A stretch of 64,000 nt of DNA from Gephyromycinifex aptenodytis (GTDB lineage Bacteria > Actinomycetota > Actinomycetes > Actinomycetales > Dermatophilaceae): NCBI RefSeq assembly GCF_012277275.1, contig NZ_CP051155.1, positions 3,224,001 through 3,288,000 of the forward strand. The letters run 5' to 3'. Position 1 is the first letter of the stretch. Each line of letters opens with the position of its first letter. Positions 37,446 through 46,393 of the stretch are shown piece by piece. A program made the translations under genes and the position numbers. The notes beneath the pieces were generated by a model. That model did no database searches, had not been told where the DNA came from, and saw nothing but the letters and a program-made list of their open reading frames with translations.

Positions 37446-37461
37446 ACAACCGCTTGATGAA

Positions 37462-37491
37462 GGGGTGTCCTCGCACTGTCGGGGACACCCC
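37462..37491 (+). terminator. Hairpin between khpA and rimM
   Basis: GGGGTGTCC (37462-37470) pairs with GGACACCCC (37483-37491), with a 12-nt loop and only TT after it. It may attenuate transcription or protect the 3' end of the rpsP-khpA message rather than fully terminate. Confidence 0.55.
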
Positions 37492-37519
37492 TTCGCGGTT
37501 CCCAACTGAAAGGAACGTC

Positions 37520-38020
37520 ATGGAAGCGGTCGTCGCACGCATCGGTAAACCCCACGGCTTGCGCGGCGAGGTGACCGTGCGCACGCACACGGATGCCCCC
37601 CAGGAGCGGTTCGTCGTCGGTGCGCAGTTCAGCACCGACCCTGACCGGGGCCTGCTGACCTTGCGTTCTGCGCGCGAACACAACGGCACCTGGCTGTTGA
37701 GCTTCGAGCAGACCCCTGATCGCACGGCCGCTGAAGACCTACGCGGCACCGAACTGCTCGTCGACGAAGAGCCCGAGGATGACGAGGGCGCCTGGTATGA
37801 GGACGAACTGGTTGGTTTGGCGGTAGTCGATCCCGACGGGCATCCAGTCGGGCAGGTTGCGGCGCTGCACACCAGGCCGGTGCAAGACCTGCTGGAACTG
37901 CTGCTTCCCGACGGGCGCCGACCGCTGGTGCCCTTCGTCGAAGCGATCGTGCCCCAGGTCGACATCGAGGCGGGCCGCATCGTGCTCGACGCGCCCGACG
38001 GCTTGCTCGACCTGGGCTGA
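37520..38020 (+). CDS. rimM: Ribosome maturation factor RimM
   Basis: RimM assists maturation of the 30S head and binds S19. ATG 37520 with a GAAAGGAAC site gives [18 protein letters not shown], the family start. The N-terminal beta-barrel covers 1-90 and the C-terminal PRC-barrel 95-166, with [19 protein letters not shown] and the ending [20 protein letters not shown]. 166 residues. trmD follows after 5 bp. Confidence 0.95.
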   Translation: MEAVVARIGKPHGLRGEVTVRTHTDAPQERFVVGAQFSTDPDRGLLTLRSAREHNGTWLLSFEQTPDRTAAEDLRGTELLVDEEPEDDEGAWYEDELVGLAVVDPDGHPVGQVAALHTRPVQDLLELLLPDGRRPLVPFVEAIVPQVDIEAGRIVLDAPDGLLDLG

Positions 38021-38025
38021 GCCAG

Positions 38026-38793
38026 ATGCGACTCGATGTCCTGACGATCTTTCCCGACTATTTGGCGCCGCTGGATCTGTCTTTGATCGGCAAGGCCCGC
38101 CGGGAGGGGCTCCTGGACGTGCAGGTACACGACTTGCGCGAATTCACCCACGACCGGCACCGCACCGTGGACGACACTCCCTATGGTGGCGGCGCCGGGA
38201 TGGTGATGCGCCCCGAGCCGTGGGGGGAGGCCCTGGACACCGTGCTCGCGCAGCCGCCGGTGCAACCGCTGCTGCTCATCCCCGGGCCCGGGGGCGAGGT
38301 CTTCAACCAGCACATGGCCCGCGAACTGGCCGGCGAACCGTGGCTGGTCTTTGCCTGCGGGCGCTACGAGGGCATCGATGAGCGGGTCTACCTCGAAGCG
38401 CAGGAACGCCTGCCTGGCCGGGTGCGGGTGGTTTCGCTGGGGGATTACGTGCTCAACGGGGGTGAGGTCGCGGTGCTGGCCATCGTGGAGGCGGTCGCTC
38501 GGTTGCTGCCCGGAGTGATTGGCAACGCGGCGTCGTTGGTGGAGGAATCCCACGAAGACGGACTGCTGGAGTACCCCGTCTACACCAAACCGCCCACCTG
38601 GCGCGGCCACGAGGTTCCCGAGGTACTGCTGTCCGGGCACCACGGCCGCATCGAGCGTTGGCGCCGCGACGAGCGCCTGCGACGGACCCAAGCTCGCCGC
38701 CCCGACATGATCGCCGCTCTGCGCGAACTGCCAGCGGATCATCCGCTGGCCCTCGGCCCCGCCGATCGAGCCGTGCTGGACGAACAGGGCTGA
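38026..38793 (+). CDS. trmD: tRNA (guanine(37)-N(1))-methyltransferase TrmD
   Basis: SPOUT-class enzyme that makes m1G37 in tRNA and prevents frameshifting. [16 protein letters not shown] is the usual start, [14 protein letters not shown] the substrate loop, and [13 protein letters not shown] near 108 plus [15 protein letters not shown] near 130 form the knotted SAM site. The C-terminal domain includes [20 protein letters not shown]. 255 residues. It is in an operon with rimM; a long leader to rplS follows. Confidence 0.97.
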   Translation: MRLDVLTIFPDYLAPLDLSLIGKARREGLLDVQVHDLREFTHDRHRTVDDTPYGGGAGMVMRPEPWGEALDTVLAQPPVQPLLLIPGPGGEVFNQHMARELAGEPWLVFACGRYEGIDERVYLEAQERLPGRVRVVSLGDYVLNGGEVAVLAIVEAVARLLPGVIGNAASLVEESHEDGLLEYPVYTKPPTWRGHEVPEVLLSGHHGRIERWRRDERLRRTQARRPDMIAALRELPADHPLALGPADRAVLDEQG

Positions 38794-38918
38794 GCCGGCC
38801 CGCGTCGCGCGTCACCGGCGCCAACGGGGTACAGCCACGGCGCCACCTCGAGGCCTTGAGCGCCGCACGCAGCAGTGGCGGGTGGCCGATCGGGGATTTC
38901 CGGGCGGCGCTCGGACTG

Positions 38919-38927
38919 TGGCAGACT
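38919..38927 (+). promoter_or_regulatory. Extended -10 element TGGCAGACT before rplS
   Basis: TG-G followed by CAGACT, 159 bp before ATG 39087. It resembles the rpsP element TGGCACAAT. The expected leader (about 150 nt) holds two strong stems: CCCCTG-CAGGGG and ACCCGGT-ACCGGGT. Confidence 0.4.
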
Positions 38928-39086
38928 GAATCCTTGCGTCCGTCGTGCGTTCGGTGCCCCTGCCACAGGGGGGTGAGCACACCCGGTTCACCGGGTCGTC
39001 ACGGCGCGCACCGTCAAACATCAGCGTCCCTGCGGCGCCTTAGATCCATCGGCTGACCTGTGGCAGCGGTGAGAAAGCGACGAATC

Positions 39087-39428
39087 ATGAAGAAGCTCGA
39101 CATGGTCGACCAGGCAAGCATGCGCACCGACATCCCGGATTTCCGGGCCGGTGACACCGTCAAGGTGCACGTCAAGGTCGTTGAAGGTACCCGTTCGCGT
39201 GTCCAGGTCTTCCAGGGCGTTGTGATCCGTCGCCACGGTGGCGGCATCGGGGAGACCTACACGGTGCGCAAGATCAGCTTCGGTATCGGCGTGGAGCGCA
39301 CCTTCCCGCTGCACACCCCGGTCGTGGAGAAGGTTGAGCTCGTCAGCCGCGGCGCCGTCCGCCGCGCGAAGCTCTACTACCTGCGCGACCTGCGCGGTAA
39401 GGCTGCCAAGATCCGCGAAAAGCGCTGA
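39087..39428 (+). CDS. rplS: Large ribosomal subunit protein bL19
   Basis: ATG 39087 gives [20 protein letters not shown], the conserved L19 start, and the protein continues with [24 protein letters not shown] and [15 protein letters not shown]. 113 residues is normal. The frame is open 27 bp upstream (GTG 39060), but that is not conserved. A terminator follows 10 bp after the stop. Confidence 0.97.
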   Translation: MKKLDMVDQASMRTDIPDFRAGDTVKVHVKVVEGTRSRVQVFQGVVIRRHGGGIGETYTVRKISFGIGVERTFPLHTPVVEKVELVSRGAVRRAKLYYLRDLRGKAAKIREKR

Positions 39429-39438
39429 TCATCCGAGT

Positions 39439-39473
39439 GCCGTACTCCCCGTGATGAACGCGGGGGGTACGGT
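39439..39473 (+). terminator. Terminator after rplS
   Basis: A 13-bp stem (39439-39451 with 39461-39473, including two G-U pairs) and a 9-nt loop, starting 10 bp after the rplS stop. Confidence 0.75.
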
Positions 39474-39559
39474 GCTTGTCGGGACAGGGGTCATGACCGT
39501 CGTTGGCGGTCCGGTTCGGGGGGACCGCACACCCGAAGAATCAACGCGACAGGACGACC

Positions 39560-40387
39560 GTGACGGAACAGCGCGAACCGCATGGGGAGAACGGCCACAC
39601 CGGCGGATCCACATCGGCAGGAGGAGTTCACCGCGGTGGAACCTCGGTGCTACGAGGATTGCTGCTGTTCCTCAAAGAAGTCGTCATCGTTGTCGTCCTG
39701 GCGGTCGTGCTCTCCCTGATCGCCAAGACGTGGTTGGTGCAGTCGTTCTGGATTCCGTCTGCCTCGATGAACACCACGTTGGTACGCGACGATCGGGTGA
39801 TCGTCAGCAAGCTCACTCCCGGCCCGTTCGCGCTGGGCCACGGCGACATCGTCGTCTTCGAAGATCCCGGTGGATGGCTCGATCCGGGCGTCAAGCCTGC
39901 TGAGCAGACCGGCGTCACCGCCTCTATCAATCACGCGCTGACCTGGGTCGGGCTGTTGCCCGAAGACAAGGGCAACCACCTCATCAAACGAGTCATCGGG
40001 CTACCCGGTGACCGCGTTCAGTGTTGCAGCGCCGACGGGCGCCTGATCGTCAACGGCACCGCCATAACCGAGCCGTACGTCAACTTCGGTGACGAGCCGA
40101 GCGAGATCAACTTCGACATCACAGTTCCCGCGGGCAAGGTGTGGGTGATGGGGGATCACCGCTCCGACTCCCGCGACTCGCGCTACCAGCCCGAGAACGG
40201 CCCGGGTGGGCTTTCCGAGGCCGGGACGGTGCCCATCGACCGCGTCGTCGGTCGTGCGTTCGCGGTGGTGTGGCCGTTGACGAACCTGCAGTGGCTCGGG
40301 GAACCCAAGGAGACCTTCGCGAAGGTTCCCGTGCCGAGCTCGACGCCGACCAGCGCGCCTACCGAACCCGTAACGCCGACACCGTGA
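39560..40387 (+). CDS. lepB: Signal peptidase I
   Basis: Membrane serine protease that removes signal peptides. GTG 39560 (MTEQREPHGENG) is chosen with an AGGAC site upstream. One membrane helix lies at about 38-58. The catalytic Ser69 is in IPSASMNTTL and the general base Lys143 in IKRVIGLPGD; the box GDHRSDSRDSR is near 197. The C-terminal tail is Pro/Thr-rich. 275 residues. It overlaps rnhB by 4 bp (GTGA). Confidence 0.95.
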   Translation: MTEQREPHGENGHTGGSTSAGGVHRGGTSVLRGLLLFLKEVVIVVVLAVVLSLIAKTWLVQSFWIPSASMNTTLVRDDRVIVSKLTPGPFALGHGDIVVFEDPGGWLDPGVKPAEQTGVTASINHALTWVGLLPEDKGNHLIKRVIGLPGDRVQCCSADGRLIVNGTAITEPYVNFGDEPSEINFDITVPAGKVWVMGDHRSDSRDSRYQPENGPGGLSEAGTVPIDRVVGRAFAVVWPLTNLQWLGEPKETFAKVPVPSSTPTSAPTEPVTPTP

Positions 40388-41187
40388 CAGCTCGCAGGGG
40401 ATCCACCCGGCCGTTGAAGACGTCGCGGCCGAGCCTGCGCATCGAACGGGAGTTCCTGCGGGCCGGTAACGGCCTGGTCGCAGGCATGGACGAGGTGGGT
40501 CGCGGCGCACTGGCCGGTCCGGTCAGCGTGGGCGTGGTCGTCGTCGAACTGGCCACCGGCTCGGCGCCCACCGGGGTCCGCGATTCCAAGTTGCTGGCCG
40601 CGCCTCGGCGTGAAGCCTTGGTGGGGCCGCTGCGCCGCTGGGCCTACGCCTATGGAGTCGGGCACGCGTCTGCGCAGGAAATCGACGATTACGGCATCCT
40701 GGCGGCGCTGCGGCTGGCCGGCTGTCGCGCGCTAGCGGCCAGCGGGGTGCTACCGGATCTGGTGCTGCTGGACGGCAAACACGATTGGCTCACCGAGAAG
40801 CCGGTGGTGCAGGGCGAGCTCGAGTTGGACCTGGGCGAAGTCCCCGGTCAACCCCGGCGCCTGCCGTTGCCACCGCAACCTGCGACCCCACCGGTCGTGA
40901 CTCGCATCAAAGCGGATATGACCTGCTCGAGTGTGGCGGCGGCCAGCGTCCTGGCCAAGGTCGAACGGGATGGGATCATGCGGGAGCTGGCGCAGAGCCA
41001 CCCGATGTACGGCTGGGAGGTTAACAAGGGCTACGCGGCCGCCGGGCACCGCGATGCGCTGCGTGAACACGGGCCGTGCCTGCTGCATCGCCGCACCTGG
41101 CAGTTGATGGGACAGGAGCCGGTAGGGCGTGCGCCAGAGCCTGAAACGATGGGCGATGATGAGTCGGTGAGGATGATCGTGCGATGA
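40384..41187 (+). CDS. rnhB: Ribonuclease HII
   Basis: Cleaves RNA-DNA hybrids and single ribonucleotides. The GTG at 40384 overlaps the lepB stop. The catalytic carboxylates are visible: GMDEVGRGALAGPV (Asp-Glu) near 36, DSKLL near 65, LVLLDGKHDW near 125 and KADMTCSSVAAASVLAKVERD near 170. 267 residues, with a short insert (EKPVVQGELELDLGEVPGQP) before the last catalytic segment. It is coupled to the DUF2469 gene by an ATGA overlap. Confidence 0.95.
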   Translation: MTARRGSTRPLKTSRPSLRIEREFLRAGNGLVAGMDEVGRGALAGPVSVGVVVVELATGSAPTGVRDSKLLAAPRREALVGPLRRWAYAYGVGHASAQEIDDYGILAALRLAGCRALAASGVLPDLVLLDGKHDWLTEKPVVQGELELDLGEVPGQPRRLPLPPQPATPPVVTRIKADMTCSSVAAASVLAKVERDGIMRELAQSHPMYGWEVNKGYAAAGHRDALREHGPCLLHRRTWQLMGQEPVGRAPEPETMGDDESVRMIVR

Positions 41188-41507
41188 GTTCAGAAGACCT
41201 GGAGAAGTACGAGACCGAGATGGAGCTGCAGCTCTATCGCGAGTATCGCGACGTCGTGGGTCTGTTCTCCCACGTCGTGGAGACCGAGCGTCGCTTCTAC
41301 CTGTGCAATGCGGTGGACGTGAAGGTGCGTACCGACGGCGGCGAGGTGTACTTCGACGTGAGCATGTCTGACGCCTGGGTGTGGGATGTGTACCGCCCGG
41401 CGCGCTTCGTCAAGAACGTGCGCGTTGTGACCTTCAAGGACGTCAACATCGAGGAACTCGCCAAGAGCGATCTCGAGGTCCCCGACGACGGCAAGTTCGG
41501 AGACTGA
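41184..41507 (+). CDS. DUF2469 protein (conserved after rnhB)
   Basis: A 107-residue soluble protein conserved in actinobacteria immediately after rnhB; its function is unknown. The characteristic MSSEDLEKYETEMELQLYRE start and the internal FSHVVETERRFYLCNAVDV segment are present, as is WVWDVYRPARFVKNVRVVTF. The ATG overlaps the rnhB stop by 4 bp, so the pair is translationally coupled. Confidence 0.93.
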   Translation: MSSEDLEKYETEMELQLYREYRDVVGLFSHVVETERRFYLCNAVDVKVRTDGGEVYFDVSMSDAWVWDVYRPARFVKNVRVVTFKDVNIEELAKSDLEVPDDGKFGD

Positions 41508-41611
41508 GCCTCCACAACCACAGCAAGCGTCGAACCCGCCGTCCACATCTTCTCTTTCAGCACGTCCGGGCACTGCCTGCCGGGTGAGGCTGGCGGCTGG
41601 AGGTGGTGGTC

Positions 41612-41986
41612 ATGGCGAAGACGAGCCCGACCAGGGCACTGGGTGAGTACGGTGAACGACTCGCCCGACGGTATTTGAGCGAGTCGGGGCTGGTCGTGCT
41701 GGATCAGAACTGGCGCTGCGAGCATGGTGAGATCGACGTGGTGGCCAGCGAGGGCGACACGCTGGTGGTCTGCGAGGTCAAGACGCGGCGACGGGAACTG
41801 CTGGGGCCGGCCGTCGAGGCGGTTGCACCGACGAAAGCGGCCCGGCTGCGTCGTCTGGCCGGTTGCTGGATAGAGGCGCACCCGCAACGCGAGAGAACTC
41901 GCGACGTTCGCATCGATGTCATCGGCATCCTGCGTCCGGATGTCGGCCCGGCCCGCATCGATCACCTCCGCGGGGTGCAGGCATGA
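41612..41986 (+). CDS. YraN/UPF0102 family putative endonuclease
   Basis: A 124-residue protein with a PD-(D/E)xK nuclease-like core: RALGEYGERLARRYL, GEIDVVASEGDTLVVCEVKTR (the acidic and E-x-K residues), then AVAPTKAARLRRLAGCWIE. It is resolvase-like by fold; its cellular role is unproven. ATG 41612 has an excellent GGAGGT site at 41599-41604. It overlaps comM by 4 bp, the usual yraN-comM-dprA arrangement. Confidence 0.92.
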   Translation: MAKTSPTRALGEYGERLARRYLSESGLVVLDQNWRCEHGEIDVVASEGDTLVVCEVKTRRRELLGPAVEAVAPTKAARLRRLAGCWIEAHPQRERTRDVRIDVIGILRPDVGPARIDHLRGVQA

Positions 41987-43518
41987 GCCTGGGACGTACC
42001 CGCGGTGTGGCCCTGAGCGGGGTCGGGGGAGCCGTCGTCGATGTGGAGGCAGACATCGTGCCGGGCCTGCCCGCGTTCGCTATCGGCGGGTTGCCGGACA
42101 CAGCTTGTCGCCAGTCCGCCGACCGAATCAAAGCTGCGGCAGCCAACGGTGAGCTGAGCTTGCCGACCCGGCGGATCACGGTGAACCTCTCGCCGGCTTC
42201 GCTGCCCAAAGCCGGCAGTCACTTCGACATCGCCACCGCGATCGCGGTGCTCACCGCGGCCGGTTTCGTCCCGGCGGGGCAGGTTGACGAGGTGGTTCAT
42301 ATCGGTGAGTTGGGCTTGGACGGCACGCTGCGCCCGGTGCGCGGGGTCCTGCCCTTGGTGCTGGCCGCCGTGCGAGCAGGGTTTCCTCGTGTCGTGGTGC
42401 CGGTGGAGAACGCTAGGGAAGCAGCGCTGGTCACTGGCGCCGAGGTGATTGTGGGGGCCAGCCTGCGCCAGGTCGTCGACTACCACCGGGCCCGGCACGA
42501 GGGCGCGGAGCCGGTGGAGGTGGAAATCCCGCGCGAGGTGGTGTCACTGCGCCGACGGGAACGCGACCTGGGTGAGGTGGCCGGTCAACGTGATGCCCGT
42601 TTCGCTTTGGAGGTCGCGGCCGCAGGTGGGCATCACCTGTTCATGGTCGGGCCCCCTGGAGCCGGTAAGACCATGCTCGCGGAGTGTCTTCCGTCGTTGC
42701 TGCCGGATCTCAGTGATGAGGACGCCCTAGAGGTGACGGCCGTGCATTCGGTGCTGGGACTGCTCAGCGGCGGTGAGCTGGTGCGTCGTCCGCCGTTCGT
42801 GGCGCCACATCACGGCGCTTCGATGGCGGCGGTGATCGGCGGGGGGAGCGGCCTAGTGCGACCCGGGTTGATCTCCCGAGCCCACCACGGGGTGCTCTTT
42901 CTCGATGAAGGTCCGGAGTTCAAGGCCAATGTGTTGCAGTCGTTGCGCCAACCGTTGGAGTCGGGGGTGATCACGGTGGCGCGGTTACGGGAGGCGGTGT
43001 CCTTCCCGGCGCGGTTTCAGTTGGTGTTGGCGGCGAACCCGTGCCCGTGCGGGCAGGGCCACGGCAAGGGTTTGGATTGCTCGTGTTCTCCGAAGGCGCG
43101 GCGCGATTATTTGGGCAGGTTGGCCGGGCCGTTGCTGGACCGGGTGGATGTGCAGTTGCAGGTGCGTGCCGTGACGCGCGCTGCGCTTGCCCAGGATGAT
43201 CGAGAAGACAGTGCTGTCGTGGCGGCCCGGGTGGCTACAGCGCGGCACATGCAGCGGGAACGGCTGGCTGGCACTGCGTGGGCGCTGAACGGGCATACTC
43301 CGGGTCCGGTGCTGCGTGAGCCGGGGCGTCGGTTGGGCGGGGCTGTCACTGCGGATATCGACCGTGCCCTGGATCGGGGAGCCTTGACGCTGCGGGGATA
43401 TGACCGGGTGTTGCGGTTGGCGTGGACGATCAGCGACCTGCGCGGGGGGCTGAGCCCAGGCCGAGAGGACGTGGGCGTAGCGCTGATGCTGCGCTCGCAG
43501 GCGGGGGTGGCGGCATGA
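41983..43518 (+). CDS. comM: ComM/YifB family AAA+ ATPase (Mg-chelatase-like)
   Basis: ComM is a hexameric branch-migration helicase helping integration of foreign DNA in transformation. 511 residues: N-terminal ChlI-like fold (MSLGRTRGVALSGVGG), Walker A GPPGAGKTML near 222, Walker B region VLFLDEGPEF near 305 (usually DELPEF or DEAPEF; here Gly follows DE), sensor ANPCPCG near 345 and the C-terminal Mg-chelatase domain to 505. It overlaps yraN and dprA by 4 bp on each side. Confidence 0.94.
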   Translation: MSLGRTRGVALSGVGGAVVDVEADIVPGLPAFAIGGLPDTACRQSADRIKAAAANGELSLPTRRITVNLSPASLPKAGSHFDIATAIAVLTAAGFVPAGQVDEVVHIGELGLDGTLRPVRGVLPLVLAAVRAGFPRVVVPVENAREAALVTGAEVIVGASLRQVVDYHRARHEGAEPVEVEIPREVVSLRRRERDLGEVAGQRDARFALEVAAAGGHHLFMVGPPGAGKTMLAECLPSLLPDLSDEDALEVTAVHSVLGLLSGGELVRRPPFVAPHHGASMAAVIGGGSGLVRPGLISRAHHGVLFLDEGPEFKANVLQSLRQPLESGVITVARLREAVSFPARFQLVLAANPCPCGQGHGKGLDCSCSPKARRDYLGRLAGPLLDRVDVQLQVRAVTRAALAQDDREDSAVVAARVATARHMQRERLAGTAWALNGHTPGPVLREPGRRLGGAVTADIDRALDRGALTLRGYDRVLRLAWTISDLRGGLSPGREDVGVALMLRSQAGVAA

Positions 43519-44627
43519 GCGAGCACCTGCCCCCTGCCGAATCGAGGGAGGACCTGCAGGCGCGTGTCGCCTGGAGTGCCATCGCCGAGCCTGGCGACGC
43601 GGTCGCGAACCGGCTGATCAGCGGTGTGGGTCCGGTCCGGGCGTTGGCGGCGCTGCGGGAACGCTCCGAGAGTGCGCTGGACAGGTTCCGGCCGCGTCTG
43701 GAACGGCTGGACGTAGATGGGCTGCTCGCTGCGACTCAAGAGTGCGGGGCGCGCATCATCACCCCGGCTGATCCGGAATGGCCGCCGGGTGTGAACGACC
43801 TTCCGGCGCCCCCGTTGTGTTTGTGGGTGCGTGGCTCAGCCCGGTTGGCCGAAACCTGTCGCCGCAGCGTCGCCGTGGTCGGGGCACGCGCTGCCACCGC
43901 CTATGGCGAGAGCGTGGCCGCCGACCTGGCGGCGGAATTGTGTGACCGGGACGTCAGCGTGGTCAGCGGTGCGGCGTTCGGTATCGACGCGGCCGCCCAC
44001 CGCGGCGCATTGGCTGCGGGTGGATGCACCGTAGCGGTGTTGGCTGGAGGAGTGGATCGGCCCTACCCGGCGGCCCACCATCGGTTGCTGGGCCATATTG
44101 CTGAGCGTGGAGCTGTCGTGAGCGAATCACCGCCGGGTTCGGTGGCGCTGCGTTCGCGGTTCCTGCAACGCAATCGGCTGATCGCTGCGATGACGCGGGG
44201 CACGGTTGTTGTGGAGGCCGGGCTGCGGTCGGGTTCGCGGAACACGGCAGGGACGGCGGCGAGTCTGCATCGGGTGGTGATGGCTGTGCCTGGCCCGGTC
44301 ACCTCGATGAGTTCGGTCGGCTGCCACGAGCTCATCCGCTCCGGGAAGGCCTGCCTGGTCACCGATGCCAGCGAGGTGACCGAACTCATCGGTGAGATCG
44401 GCGCCGATCTGGCGCCTACCCGGCGTTCCCCGCAGCGTCCCGGTGATGACTTGGAGGGCGAGGATCGGCGGGTGTTCGAGGCGTTGCCGCGGCGCGGCGG
44501 TCTGGAGACAGCGGAGTTGGCGGTCAAGGCCGGGCTGGCGGTGAGCAGCGTGCAGACCAGCCTCGGTTTTCTGGAACTCAACGGCCTGGCGCGCCGCACC
44601 GAACGAGGCTGGCGCACCGCAAGCTGA
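43515..44627 (+). CDS. dprA: DNA processing protein DprA/Smf
   Basis: DprA binds incoming single-stranded DNA and loads RecA. 370 residues: helical N-terminal region, Rossmann-like core with VAVVGARAATAYGESVA near 122, SGAAFGIDAAAHRGAL near 155 (the usual Arg of SGxARGID is Phe here), SESPPGS, RNRLIAAM and GSRNTAGTA near 235; C-terminal winged helix with GGLETAELAVKAGLAVSSVQ. The ATG overlaps the comM stop. The conserved gene order breaks after this gene. Confidence 0.95.
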   Translation: MSEHLPPAESREDLQARVAWSAIAEPGDAVANRLISGVGPVRALAALRERSESALDRFRPRLERLDVDGLLAATQECGARIITPADPEWPPGVNDLPAPPLCLWVRGSARLAETCRRSVAVVGARAATAYGESVAADLAAELCDRDVSVVSGAAFGIDAAAHRGALAAGGCTVAVLAGGVDRPYPAAHHRLLGHIAERGAVVSESPPGSVALRSRFLQRNRLIAAMTRGTVVVEAGLRSGSRNTAGTAASLHRVVMAVPGPVTSMSSVGCHELIRSGKACLVTDASEVTELIGEIGADLAPTRRSPQRPGDDLEGEDRRVFEALPRRGGLETAELAVKAGLAVSSVQTSLGFLELNGLARRTERGWRTAS

Positions 44628-44977
44628 GGGCGCAACGCTGGTCCCTGTCGTCGGGTTGAATCCTTCGCGGCAGAGGGCGCCCGGGGGAGGAGCAGCGGTG
44701 GGTGGCGGCTCACAGGTGGGCCAGCCCGCTGGACCTGCGTGGACTTGTCATCGCCGGCTCCGCTGGCTGGGGCCTGCCCCGAATCTCGCTTTATGAGCAG
44801 TTGTAGATCTCTGCCATGGATGGGTTCGGGTGCGCAGGCCCCTGCATGTCTCAGAATGCGTTCGTGGATCTCGTCCGGAACAGAGGTGGAACCGCGTCAA
44901 TATCGGCCTTGATGCTATGGGGACGGTCCGGACCGCCATGGTGGTCCGGACCGTCCCTCGGTGACAACGAATAGAGG
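44628..44977. other. Gap between dprA and the pentose operon
   Basis: 350 bp with no convincing gene. It contains the strong hairpin at 44920-44957. This is the left border of the accessory region between dprA and xerC. Confidence 0.5.
44920..44957. terminator. Bidirectional hairpin terminator
   Basis: Perfect 15-bp arms (44920-44934 and 44943-44957, core GGTCCGGACC) with an 8-nt loop, 20 bp after the stop of the minus-strand MFS gene and downstream of dprA. Confidence 0.85.
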
Positions 44978-46393
44978 TCAGATCTTTTCGTCCTCGTTCT
45001 CACGACCGGGCAGCAGCATCGAACAGCCCAGCGATAGCAATGCACACAGCAGACCCACGAGCATCGCGGCACGGTAGCCCGCGACAGCATCACCGGTGCT
45101 GGCACCGGCGACGATGGAGGCCATGACGCCGATGCCTACTCCCGCGCCAAGGTTGAAGGCGGCGGAGTTCAACCCGGGGAGTACTCCAGGGCGGTGGGGT
45201 GAGGCGTAGAGGACACCTAGGGCGTTCAGGCAGGTGCTGGACATGGCCGCCCAGCTAGCCCCCATCCCAAGTGCCAGGGCGAACAGCAGCCATGGGCTGC
45301 GCATCCCGAAGGCCCACATGCAGGCGAGCATTGCTGCGCTGCCAGTTAGACCTACCCGGAGCACCAGCCGGTAGCCAACTCTGGGGGCAATCTTTCCGAC
45401 CAGCGGGGACAACGCCCAGCCGAGCAGTGAGAAAGGCGTGAGGTACATCAGAGCTGAGCGCGTACCGGACATGCCGAAGCCGTGAACGGGGTCCAGCGCG
45501 ATAGTGGGAACCAGGTAGATGAGCACGGAGAAGGCTGACGCCAGCGCGAAGAAAGTAGTGCCCAGCTGTCCCAAGGTGGCGCGTTGCCTGAGCTCGGCCA
45601 GGGGGATGAGGGGTGCCGGTGCATGCTTCTCGACCCGTAGGAACACGACCATGAGCACAAGGCCTGCGGCGAGCAGGATGAGAGTCCACGGGTGCGACCA
45701 GCCGTAAGTACCGAACCCCAAGGTGAGAGCCATATTGAGCGACCAAAGAGAGGCAGTGACGGTGATGGCTCCCGCCCAGTCCATGCGAGCGGCTGCCGGG
45801 ATGGTCGTCTCAGGCACGAACAGAAGCACCATGGCTAGGGCAGCAGCTTCAAGGATGAGAATGACCAGGAAGATGCCTTTGTAGCTCCAAGCGTCAACAA
45901 TCATGCCGCCCAAGAGTGTGTCGATACCGGCGACACCGGAGTTGATCGCTCCGACGAGCGAAATGTAGAAGCCGTAGCGCTTAGGATCGAGAATGCTGCG
46001 CAAGGTCAAGTTCGCGAGGGCAAAAGTAGCGCCGCAGAATCCTTGTAGTGCGCGGCCGATCATCAGCATGAGGACGCTGTTGGTGACCAGCACCAGCAGT
46101 GTTCCCAAAGTCATCAAGGCGACGGACAGCAGCAAGACCTTGCGTCGCCCGATCTTGTCGGCCAATGGCGGGAAGAAGATTGCTAGGCCCGCGGACACTG
46201 CGAGGAATACGGTCGAAGACCACCCGATGACGCCCGCGTTGGTCTGAAGGCGTGCAGCCATGTCGGCGATGGCTGGCGAGAGCATTGTGGCCTGCAGCTG
46301 GAAGGATGCAATGACCACCATCAACGCGGCGAGGATCAGCGGCGGATTGAGGGTCCTACCGCGCGCCGGGGTGACGATGACGCCGGTCGACAT
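44978..46393 (-). CDS. MFS transporter (DHA2-like), probable nucleoside/pentose importer
   Basis: 471 residues with about 14 hydrophobic helices. The MFS loop motif is FPPLADKIGRRKVLLL near 80, and motif C-like GATFALANLTL follows. The family (DHA2) is mostly drug/proton antiport, but the gene is last in an operon with nucleoside hydrolase, DeoC-like aldolase and ribokinase, so sugar or nucleoside uptake is more likely here. ATG 46393 shares one base with the TGA of the upstream gene (TGATG), so translation is coupled. Confidence 0.8.
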   Translation of the reverse strand: MSTGVIVTPARGRTLNPPLILAALMVVIASFQLQATMLSPAIADMAARLQTNAGVIGWSSTVFLAVSAGLAIFFPPLADKIGRRKVLLLSVALMTLGTLLVLVTNSVLMLMIGRALQGFCGATFALANLTLRSILDPKRYGFYISLVGAINSGVAGIDTLLGGMIVDAWSYKGIFLVILILEAAALAMVLLFVPETTIPAAARMDWAGAITVTASLWSLNMALTLGFGTYGWSHPWTLILLAAGLVLMVVFLRVEKHAPAPLIPLAELRQRATLGQLGTTFFALASAFSVLIYLVPTIALDPVHGFGMSGTRSALMYLTPFSLLGWALSPLVGKIAPRVGYRLVLRVGLTGSAAMLACMWAFGMRSPWLLFALALGMGASWAAMSSTCLNALGVLYASPHRPGVLPGLNSAAFNLGAGVGIGVMASIVAGASTGDAVAGYRAAMLVGLLCALLSLGCSMLLPGRENEDEKI

